Assembly (NCBI RefSeq): GCF_032854445.1
Contig: NC_088297.1
Coordinates: forward strand, 18,859,127 to 18,923,126
DNA from: Liolophura sinensis
Taxonomy: Eukaryota > Mollusca > Polyplacophora > Chitonida > Chitonidae
Direction of reading: 5' to 3'
DNA: 64,000 bases
Shown here: positions 54,554 through 64,000 of the stretch, piece by piece
Position numbering within the stretch: the first letter of the stretch is position 1
How the letters are laid out: every line of letters begins with the position of its first letter
Position numbers and translations under genes: made by a program
Notes under the pieces: model-generated
The model's input: the letters and a program-made list of their open reading frames with translations, nothing else
The model's database searches: none
What the model was told of the DNA's origin: nothing

Positions 54554-57500
54554 TCACTTCACTCTGGTTTTTGCGTTTTCCAGTTCCTCTATCTGCTGCG
54601 CGGCTTGTATCAACTTGCACGTCACGTCCTGTGTGCTTTGGTTGACGTCAGCACTGTCAGCAATGACGTACTGCACACTTGTTCCATCACCTGGCAATGC
54701 ATTTTGGGGTATGCCCAGAAAGTTAAGGGACGTACCATCTTGAGGAACTATGTCCAAGAGCAGGTCGCCACTCTCCATTTGCTGCTCTGTTGGGGGCCAT
54801 GCAGCAGTAGTACTGTCCACATTTCCTGTCGCAACAACCTGGTACATAGTACCGTTATCTGCCACACCGAATATCTCTCCATCCTGTATAGTATACACAC
54901 TCTGTGCGTCTGTGAAAACATGGGTCTCTGTGACTGGCTGCTTTGGGGCAGGTTCCAGAAGCCCGGTCAACAAAGACCGATTGTAAAGGCTACTATGTGC
55001 GGCCTCCGCTGCCAATATTTTCTTCTTTGGGGGAACGAGGAGTCCTGGCCTTGATGTTGTAGTCCTAGACAAAGCTTGTTCAGAACCAGCCGTTAAAAGA
55101 TGCCCAACCGTTCCATGCTCAACGTTCGACGATAATGGAGCACTGAGTTCTTGAATTATTTGGCACTGATTGGAGTTGAGTTGTGTAAGATGTGTTGCCT
55201 CTATAGGTTGACTAACGACTTGGTGGGGATCCAGTAGAGTTGTTGCTGTTGTAGTTGTCGTCGTCAGTGCGGATTCAGCTTCTCTCATGGATTCGCTTCT
55301 GTGGAGTACTGGTGACGAATCTGGATCAGAGGAATCCCCTGAAACAGACTCGGTCTGAAAAATGCCGCCTTCGTTGTGCTTCTTCATATGCATCTGAATC
55401 TCTTCGCGAGTAACGAAAAACTGTCTGCAAAGATCGCAACTGAAGCGCGTGTAGCCCTTGCTGTCCGAAACGATGCACTTGTGAAACATCTGACAGTGCG
55501 ATGTCAACTCAGATTGGCTTCGAAAACTCTGCAGGCATGTACTACAGTAGAACAACAGTCCGCCGCTTTCGTCTGCCGCTATAGGGGTCTGGGACGAACT
55601 TGTCTTCTGCTTGGCTTGTTTCCACTCTTCAATAATGGGTACAGTGTGTAGTTTCCTGTGGGCATCCACTGCCTCTTGAGTTTCAAAACGCTCATAGCAG
55701 ACATTACAGCAGAACTCGGGCAAAGTTCCGTCTTCCTCGGCGTGTTTTTTGTAGATGTTCCGTTAGTCGACGTTTCTTCGAGAAACCTCTTTCACAGACG
55801 CTGCACCGATAGCGGTAATCGCCGGTGTGCAGGCGCTTGTGACTCTTCATTGTTTGCTGGTCCGCGAACCGCTTATGGCAAACATCACATTCCCAGTTTT
55901 TCTCTCCCGTGTGCGTTCTAATATGACGCACTAAACTGTTCTTCATCGTAAATTTTCGATCGCACAAATGACATTCAAACAAGCCGTTAATGTGTACTTT
56001 GAGGTGTTCGACATAGCGGTATTTCGCCGTGAATTTCTGCTCGCACACGCTGCAAACGTGCCATATTGGTTTTTGCCGTACGGACAAAGGTCCCTGGACA
56101 GTCTCCTCGTGCACTGCGCGTATATGTCTTTGCAAATGTTCAGGCTGTGTATAACTCTTGCCGCAAGTTTGACACCAATGCGGCTTCTTTCCAGTGTGCA
56201 CGGACTGGTGCCGTACCAACATGCTTGGAGTTGCAAAGCTTTTGTTGCACAAAGTGCACCGATGCTTCTTTCGTGCGACGTAACGAGGTCTTTTGGGTGG
56301 ATTCTTTGCTTCCAGAACCCGGAGTTCCGCAGCCAGCTGCGATGCCTTAACTTTGTCTTTCACCACCAAAGCCTCCATTTCTTCATTGCGCTTTTCAATT
56401 TGCGATCGCACCAGATTGAAGACGATCTTCTTCTCAGGTCCATCTTTGGGATCGGCTAAAATACATAAACAAACCATGTGAAAAGTCTGCAAGATTTTGA
56501 CTAGGCTAACTAATTTATCATCTGTAGCCATCTAAGGTACAAAATCATGAGTTTCACTTTTGCATCTCTAGTAAGAATTTGGCACAACGCAGAGATTATT
56601 TGTATTGCAGTTCTGGGAAATGTTTTATTTAGGAAAAACTATGACCAAAGTTGACTGGAGTTTGTAATGAACCGTATTACTAATAATGAACCATATTACT
56701 TATAATTGACGATAAACACTTATGCTACCATGCTACATGTAATTATTTTGATTGCAGCATGAGTTGTGCAGATCACATCTTCTAGCTGACCAGTCTAACC
56801 ACATCTTCTAGCTGACCAGTCAGGTCATGTCTTGTAACTGACCAGTCAGGCCATGTCTTGTAGCTGACAAGTCAAAACATTTATTGTAGCTGACCATCAG
56901 GTTATGTTTTGTAACTGACCATCAGATTATGTCTTGTAACTGGCCAGTCAGAACAAGTCTTGTAACTAACCATCAGATTATGTCTTGTAGCTGACCATCA
57001 GATTGGATTGTAACTGATAATCGGACTATGTCTTGTAACTGACCATCAGATTATGTCTTGTAACTGACCAGTTAGGCAATGTCTTGTAACTGACCAGTTA
57101 GGCAATGTCTTGTAACTGACCAGTCAGACTATGTCTTGTAACTGACTAGTCAAATCATGTCTAGTAAATGACCAGTCAGACCATGTCTTGTAACTGATCA
57201 ATCAGACCATGTCTTGTAACTGACCAGTCGGGCCATATCTTTTAAATGACCAGTCACGCCGTGTCTTTCAGCTGACCAGTCAGATCATGTTTTGTAACTG
57301 ATTAGTCAGATCGTGTCTTTAACTAAGTAATAAGACCAACATCTTGTAACTGACCACTAAGGCCATGTCTTGTAAATCAACAGTCAGACCATGTCTTTCA
57401 GCTGACCAGTCAGACCATGTCTTATAGCTGACCAGTCAGGTCATGTCTTGTAATTGACCAGTCAGATCATGCCTTGTAAATGTCCAATAATGTTCCGTCT

Positions 57501-59611
57501 TGGAAAAGAAGGAATGAAATGGGATCTAATACACTGTTTCTTCTCCTCTTAAGCCATGCTGTTTCATTACTGCCCAGTGGGTAGAGCTTTCTAAATGATC
57601 AGTCAGGCAGGATGTTGTGACTGACACGTCAATTGGAATTTTATAACTCCAGACTTAGCACGCCTAGATTATGCTGCGATGGAGCGTGAATGACAACACA
57701 CCTCAAATTCGATTTCTTTATTTATTTATTTGACTGGTGTTTTAAGCCATACTCAAGAATATTTCACTTATACGGCGGCGGCCAGTATTATGGCGGGGGA
57801 AACCCACAACCATCCGCAGGCTGCTTACAGACCTTCCCCTGTATGGCCTCAAACTTAAAGGCATGCATTATAATGCAAAAGTCAAGTGAATAAATTTTAT
57901 TTTGAGGTCAACTTTTAATATTGTAACTTTTTTCTCTTACAGTTTTTCAGGAGTTCAAGCCATTCAGGTTTAAATTTAAAAATTCAAACATTCACCCCTA
58001 AATATTCAAACTTGAATTGCCACCGTATAGGCCGGAAATGGCGGTTTGATAGCTTGAACCCCACATTGCTGCCAGCATGTAAACAGCTATATTTTTATTT
58101 TTAATATTCCACACAAACTCTGCCAAACATATGTATGCTTGTGTTGCACTTTGCCAAAGACTATTCTCATCGCTGCCACTCTTACCTGGATGGGCCTGTT
58201 TACGATGTTGCTTCATCAGCTTCACAGCTCCAAACAGTTCGTCACACGAGTCACACTGGTACCATGTCTGGCATGAGGCTTTCTTGCCTTTCTGATCCAC
58301 CAGCATGTGTCGTGGTGTCATCGGGATGGAATTGATCTTCTTGACACATGTGATCTGACGATAATTGCTGGCTTCTTCAAGGGAGACAACTTTCTGATTA
58401 CCTGATGCAAGGAAAAATTGTGTTAAGAAATATTACATTCAAAATAAGAAAAGATAATAGGAAAAAAAGAAAACTAGGACATGTAATCTTGTACAGTGTA
58501 TGACTTAAATTTACACTTACAGTTCCCCTGAAGTTTGGTGTGTAAACGCACATGTTCAAAACCACATTAATGTAAAAGCCTACAAATGATACCGTAATGC
58601 TAACACTTAACTTGTAAGAGGCAAAATCAAGCAGAAAGTCAATAATTCTAAACCTTAGATTAAATACGGTACATATGTGTATGGTACATTTAAAATATAA
58701 ACCAAAATAGGGAAAAAGAAAAGAAACTAGGACACGTGAGCATTTACAGTGTTTGACTTTAACTTCCACTTACACTTTCCACTTCCTGAAATTAAAAATG
58801 TAAATGTAAAAATGTAAAATTATACTCAGTCTTTTCCTATGAGAAATTCATCAAATTTCACCCAAAAACTCAATCAGTCAGAATCAGGCAAAATGTCCAA
58901 TTTCAAAAATGATAACTTTAGGTGGAAAGGAGTAAATGTACTGAATATTCATAGTTTGAATTCTAAAATAGACTACTATACTCTAATGATCAGGCCCCGG
59001 AATCACGAAAATGTCTTAGACATCAGTAAGACTTATTCTTAACTTCAAAACTGTTTATCTGCTTCAAAATTCTCGCCTACCTTAAAATATTTAATTTTAA
59101 TACTTAAGAGTTGTCCTAGACTAACATAAGATAGAACTGAAATTAATAGCTTAAGTTCAAAAATAAACTCAGGAGTTATACCACACGTGAGGACTAAGTA
59201 TGACTTAAGTCTAAGACAGCTTCGTGATCCTGGGGCCTGATGTTCATTTCACGTTTTTTTGGGGGGTTTTTTTTTTGGTTTGTCTTTGTCTTTTATCTGC
59301 AAATTAGAGCAGACTTTGACATCACCTTAATCTCACACCTATGGTTAAAATCCATTCTTCATGATGACCACGATGATGTTGTCTGGCTGCTACACATAGG
59401 TCATTTCAAATTTCAACTTGTATTCATTTTTTGGGGTTGACCAAGTTTGATAGTTTTAACCGAGAAACCAAAAAAAAATGTCCGGCAGATTATAAGCTTT
59501 GCACAACCGTGGCAACAGGAAGGTTTAGGGTTTACCTGTCTCATCAATGACAGCTGTGTGGACATCTCCGGTCTCATCATCAGACACAATTACAAACCCC
59601 GGCACACTCAT
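54554..59611 (-). CDS. C2H2 zinc-finger protein ZnF2, ten fingers, one apparent frameshift
   Basis: Coding exons are 59536-59611 (MSVPGFVIVSDDETG), 58186-58401 (one finger, YQCDSCDELFGAVKLMKQH) and 54554-56455 (nine fingers and a tail). Splice signals fit: donors GACAG|GTAAAC and CCAG|GTAAGA; acceptors TTGCATCAG and GTATTTTAG; acceptor CGTCGCAG lies 8 bp before the ATG. Fingers such as WECDVCHKRFADQQTMKSHK suggest a nuclear DNA-binding protein. The 230-residue tail is rich in Gln, Thr and acidic residues and may be an activation domain. In the last exon a T6 run (55745-55750, A6 in sense) has one base more than the frame needs. With it counted once fewer, the three exons total 731 codons. Likely a sequence error or, less likely, a broken allele. 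Confidence 0.9.
56765..57480. repeat. About 28-bp minisatellite in ZnF2 intron
   Basis: About 24 imperfect units of CATGTCTTGTAACTGACCAG with a short CAGAC-type end, lying between ZnF2 exons 2 and 3. Units vary in the middle, so the array is not freshly made. Confidence 0.95.
57711..57850 (-). repeat. SINE family 1 copy (ZnF2 intron)
   Basis: TTATTTATTTGACTGGTG, ACGGCGGCGGCCAGTATTAT, AAACCCACAACCATCCGCAG. Confidence 0.8.
58405..59535 (-). other. ZnF2 intron 1
   Basis: No gene. It contains a loose direct repeat: CTAGGACATGTAATCTTGTACAGTG-like sequence near 58470 recurs near 58730 (AAACTAGGACACGTGAGCAT). Confidence 0.6.
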
Positions 59612-59731
59612 CTCTGACACTGCGACGGAAGAAACAAAAAAATACACCCCATTAGCTCATCACATATCAAATTTAAAGATGTGTATGTACTAATTAAAAC
59701 ACTTTTTTCATGCCTATTTAACTGTTGATTA

Positions 59732-59985
59732 TTTGTTCATTTATGTATTTATTTGACGTATTTTACACCGTACCTCAAGAATATTTCACTTATTTGACCG
59801 AGGTCAACATTATGGTGGGAGGAAACTGGGTAGAGCCTGGAGGAAACCCACGACCATCCGCAGGTTCCTGGGAGAACTTCCAGAGGACGCCAGAATGACC
59901 TGGGACTAAAACGACCGCATTGATGAGAGGCTCCTGGGTCAATATGCCTCGATGGCGTACTAACCTCCTCAACCACGATGGACCC
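59732..59985 (-). repeat. SINE family 1, long copy
   Basis: AATATTTCACTTATTTGACC, GGAGGAAACCCACGACCATC, then the tRNA-like head CGCATTGATGAGAGGCTCCT and GCGTACTAACCTCCTCAACC. One of the most complete copies. Confidence 0.8.
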
Positions 59986-61367
59986 TATATCCAATTTAAA
60001 GATGTAAATGTACTAATGAAAACACATGTTAATGTCAATTTGATTTACTTCTTTAATTATTGAATGTTAAACACCCTGCTCAAATTTTCTCACTCATTCA
60101 ACAGGGAAGAGGTTGATTGGCATATCACTATAGGTGAAGGACACCAAAGTGCCTAGAGGAAAGCAAACTGTCCAGAGAAAACCAAAGTGCCTACAGGAAA
60201 CAAGTGGTCTTCACCATGCAGGCACAATGTACATGTACAAGATAAATCTCCTGAAAAGTATTTGTTTGTTCGTGACTCAGTAAGTTAATGATTGTTTATT
60301 ACTACACTAAAGAATTTTTCATTTCTACACTGGCAGTCACTGAGTATTATGGGTGGAGGACGCTGGAATGCCGATGGTATAACCCAGAGTTACTGACAAA
60401 CTTCCCCACATGTGATATACATGTACAGATATGCAAACAATATTGGTGGCTGACAAGAGGTTTTCAGATTGCACAGTCATTCACGCGTGCATCGTTCACC
60501 GCTTATTGTCAGAGCCCAGGGCAACCCACGCTCATTCGCAAGTTGATATGCAATACACTTTTCCGAACTGTCAATCACACATTTGTCAATCATGCATCAT
60601 TATCAATATTGTCACAATTAGGTCAATCGGACGTCCCACACATTGATTAAGACGGTCAATGGGGGACTCAGCTGCACATAAGGTCTATATGATAGTGGGA
60701 ACGCATCGTTTTCTTCTGTGATGCTGCAGTGCGTCTGTACGTCATATATGTTTTACGAGTACGCATATATATCAATCATTTTGATGTAATAAAGGAAAGA
60801 ACAAAAGAGTTTATATAGCTTTGAACCGCCTTGTTACAGACGAGAGGGAGTTTTACGGCTTTCCCATTGTTTTTCGATGTCACAATGGCTTTCACCGGGA
60901 ATAGAATGAAAAGTAGCGTTGTCACATAAATGGGTCGTGAGGCATTGGATGTGGTTGATTCATCATATAATATATAGGCTGTATATGTATGTGATGTAAA
61001 GGTACCTGATATGGATACAGTACGAATTATGGACGCGCCTGTTCTCATGTTATTATCCAGGATCCCATCCAATAATGACAAATTGACATAGGCTGGAATT
61101 GAACTCGCACCCAGTGTTAAACATATGAACAGCTAGTGCTTGGAATGGCTGTTTACATGCACAGCGGAACGGCAAATCAATGACATTGTCCTTTATATAA
61201 TTACTGTTAGCATAAAAGTAAACTACACCTCCCCTTCCACATTTCTAGACAAAAACCGGTTCATTTCTTAACATTAGTCTTCTATGTCTTATTACAGCTG
61301 CTTGCACTCGACTGTGATCCGATCTCCAACACGCGGCAAGGCAAAACAGAAAATCAGGTCAAACCGA

Positions 61368-61377
61368 CCGCCATCTT
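61368..61377 (-). promoter_or_regulatory. YY1-like site, candidate ZnF2 promoter region
   Basis: The minus strand reads AAGATGGCGG in sense orientation, about 1.75 kb upstream of the ZnF2 ATG, beyond the acceptor that implies a 5' UTR intron. Same motif and orientation as the site upstream of ZnF1. Confidence 0.35.
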
Positions 61378-62093
61378 GTTTTTGGCTAGGACAAACTCCA
61401 CGCAAATTGGTGTGAAGTTCCATCCGAACTACGACGTAAATCGGACATGTCAGATTAAAACATTGACTAAGGCGAGAGCTATGTTGCAAGATGAGTGTCG
61501 TTTTAAGGCAAATTTGACCCTACCGTGACGATTGAGCCGGATATTAAGTCTTCTCTGCAAACTCCCAAGTTGACGTGGTCCGTCGTGAAATGGACTCTGC
61601 TCCGTGCTGGAGACGCCGAGGGAGCAGTAATTTATTCCACGGTATCGGAGGGAAATTTAAATCTTGCTAAACCTTACCACGAATGCATTATACATGAATG
61701 TTAAGGGCCGAGAAAACCCCATGCTCACTTTTATTTGAAGTGCAATTTGTTTTTATTTATTTATTTTTTCTTCGATGTAGGCTCTATCTGTGCATGTAAA
61801 TCCCGCACAGGCCCCTGCAGGCCTATCCCCGGTTTTCAGCATGGCGTTAAACAAAAATCAAACGTATCCTGGATGATTAGGCAAATAACTTCATGCGATG
61901 TGGAGATACAGTTTTGATTTTTGGTAATCTCAGATCAACAGATCTAATTATATAGGAAGATCATTTCACGATTAACGATTTCCGGTTCTTCATATGTCTC
62001 CATGGAAACCAAAGTCCGGCAAATTGTAGACCCTGAATCTTAGTGTGCCGTTAAGCACATGTTCAAGTCTTTAAAGAAAGAAAATTTCACTTG

Positions 62094-62245
62094 CAGAGCC
62101 CGGGGAGAACCCATGACCATCCGCAGATTGCTGCAAGACCTTCCCACTATAACCACCTGAGTGGAATTAGCCATCGTATAGGCTAATGAAATATTCTTGA
62201 GTACCGTGTAAAACCAATCAAATAAATAAATAAATAAATAAAGCG
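62094..62245. repeat. SINE family 1 pieces joined in opposite orientations
   Basis: 62094-62155 is minus-type (GGGGAGAACCCATGACCATC) and 62180-62245 is plus-type (AATGAAATATTCTTGAGTAC, ending in an AAATA run). They share no full copy, so this is a rearranged or nested pair. Confidence 0.65.
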
Positions 62246-62715
62246 AATAAGTACATGTAGGTGTAAAATGAGTACATAGGGCGCTTTACTTCGATATCCC
62301 TCTCGTCGCACCCCATTCTAACCCTGGAGAAATTGGGCGTGAAAATCTTGTTCGCGAACAGTGATCTTGTGTTACACTTTGGCATTCGAAACATCGTTAA
62401 CGTTTCGGATCAACACGAGTGCAAAGATTCGAATACGCCCAGTGTGTCATGTTTGTCAGGATGGCAAGTGGTCTGCAGGGAACTTCATGCACAACTAAAC
62501 GAGAGCTCTGTACCGTCGATACACGTAATTTACTGTCGCCAAAGTTTCAAGACAAAGTATGGAATGAAAATATTGTGTACGAGAATGGAATTGCTAAAAT
62601 CGTCTGGAGATCGTGACATCACTCACACCTAATTAACCATTCAGCCTCTACCCACTATAGGTGTGTGAGGGTGAACGGGGGGATGTTGTTGCAAAAATGT
62701 AGGCTAAAGACTTAA

Positions 62716-62835
62716 CGTATTTTATTTATTTGAATGATGTTTTACGCCATACTCAAGAATATTTCACTTTTACGACGGCTTTCAACATTATGGTGGGAGG
62801 AAACCGACGATCGACCTTCCGCAGGTTGCTATAGT
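62716..62835 (-). repeat. SINE family 1 copy
   Basis: TTATTTGAATGATGTTTTAC, ACTTTTACGACGGCTTTCAA, CATTATGGTGGGAGGAAACC. Confidence 0.8.
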
Positions 62836-63604
62836 CTCTTGGTAGGGGGCCTGACTGATTTTACAGACAGTTGAAAATAGGCGACTCTCTAAAAGAAACA
62901 GACTATTCATTTTTAAATACTTAATTATGCGAAAAAATGAAAATATAAATATATAAGTGCGCATACTGGCGTTTCCGTTGTTAGGGTGACTGCGTCCATA
63001 CATACGTGATGTACATGAACAGTGCATTGTTTGTGGGGAGAAAGGTAGCCCATAGCTACTGCAGAACTATATTTATGTGTATGTTTGGGGTTTTATCCGC
63101 AGTCTCTCCGCCATGTGACCACAAGGAGTCATTCGATACTACAGAGTTGCATGTGTGTATGTCTCTGATGACACAGTGGTGCCGGAAAGAAATTAAAAGT
63201 GGGAGGCCCAATTATCATAGCACACAAGGCGAGGGTCCTAAGGCCGCCTGGGCCCCGGAAGCTCCGCGATCCAACACCATTTCGGATTATAAGCTAGGAT
63301 ATTTGGATACATTTGATCTAGTGTTGTCTTTTTTTTTTAAGTTCTGAGAGGTTATGTTCTCAGTTTAAACACACTGTCAGATTTAACCACTGGCAAAGCA
63401 GAAGTACCGAGTACATGTATAATTGTAGACATTTATATAATCAAACACAACAATTAGTGACAACAGTAATCAGTATATTCTGTATTCTGTGAATCAGACG
63501 TCGTATATCCCTAATATACATATATTCAACTATGCCTTTGGGTGAAGTTTAACTTTACTGCCATACATCTTTACCAAATGCAACAGAAAGAGTGTGTCAA
63601 AATG

Positions 63605-64000
63605 TCAGGTCAGAAAACGGCCATGCTGTGGTCTGTTATCCGGCAGGTCGCACAGAGTTGACAAATCTGTCTGATACACAGATGTCGGCGTCGTGGCGGC
63701 CATCCCGTACGATACGAAAGAATTTGGATTGGCGTAAGTTTGTGGAATGACTTGGGAAGGCTGAGGAACAGACTCGTGGAGTCGGGAATGTAGCTGCATT
63801 TCTTCGGGTGACTGAAATGATTTGCTACAGAGGCTGCAAGTGAGGCAGGGATTTATGCCTTCCAGTGCGGGCACAACTGGTGCGTGGATTCTGTTCTGAC
63901 AAGAAAATTCAGCCAACTGATGAGCAACGGAAACAGCCGTGCTCATATCCGCTGAGATGCTTTGCGCTTGCTGCTGTCGGTCCGTTGAAATATCAGTACC
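63605..64000 (-). CDS. C2H2 zinc-finger protein ZnF3, C-terminal part (runs off right edge)
   Basis: The minus-strand frame is open from the right edge to a stop at 63605, 131 codons. The Met at 63946 need not be the start, because 18 in-frame codons precede it. One C2H2 finger is visible, CSLCSKSFQSPEEMQLHSRL plus H, followed by a Pro/Ser/Gln-rich tail that ends PDNRPQHGRFLT. The same strand and family as ZnF1 and ZnF2 makes a gene cluster likely. It could also be the last exon of a longer multi-finger gene. Possible splice sites near the edge were not resolved. Confidence 0.75.
   Translation of the reverse strand, partial: GTDISTDRQQQAQSISADMSTAVSVAHQLAEFSCQNRIHAPVVPALEGINPCLTCSLCSKSFQSPEEMQLHSRLHESVPQPSQVIPQTYANPNSFVSYGMAATTPTSVYQTDLSTLCDLPDNRPQHGRFLT

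Larger units (their letters stand above)
60000..63600. other. Stretch between ZnF2 and ZnF3
   Basis: No credible protein gene. Contains the candidate ZnF2 promoter near 61370, a decayed SINE-like patch at about 60290-60560 and SINE pieces at 62094 and 62716. Confidence 0.5.

Overview
The window looks like an invertebrate animal nuclear genome, most likely a lophotrochozoan and probably a mollusc. The evidence is spliced animal genes, two tRNA-derived SINE families of a type I associate with molluscan genomes, many minisatellites, and a Polinton. The species cannot be named from sequence alone.

Positions 1-16767 are the right-hand part of a Polinton/Maverick relic. Its recognisable parts are the end of DNA polymerase B, an integrase, small membrane proteins, an FtsK/A32-type ATPase, major capsid remnants, a probable minor capsid protein and other conserved Polinton genes. 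Two other elements lie inside it. One is a Ty3/gypsy-type LTR element (4989 to about 10570, minus strand) whose integrase precedes its reverse transcriptase, the Gmr1-type order. The other is a degenerate piggyBac transposon (10786-13083) with TTAA target duplications. All three look broken. The Polinton sits in a block (A, 16768-19492) that recurs without the Polinton at 23947-27876 (B), so B acts as a natural empty site.

Positions 16768-41640 hold two tandem myosin regulatory light chain (RLC) genes on the minus strand, both of smooth/non-muscle type with the Thr-Ser phosphorylation site kept. Gene 1 has coding exons at 23734-23844, 21191-21431 and 20451-20632. Gene 2 has coding exons at 38457-38558, 37064-37304 and 35727-35938. 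Exon structure is identical, with 241-nt middle exons. Block B is the 5' intron of gene 1. Block A therefore suggests a third RLC copy to the left of the Polinton, outside the window. The introns carry 48-bp minisatellites, a SINE with a 14-bp target duplication, and a MITE ending next to a splice donor.

Positions 41640-64000 hold a cluster of three C2H2 zinc-finger genes, all on the minus strand. ZnF1 (47696-49270) has ten fingers in one coding exon. ZnF2 (54554-59611) has three coding exons and ten fingers, with one apparent homopolymer frameshift. ZnF3 (63605 to the right edge) is partial. ZnF1 and ZnF2 share an N-terminal FVIVS motif, which suggests they are related. The intergenic sequence carries SINEs, two MITE families, a 58-bp-arm hairpin and several tandem repeats.
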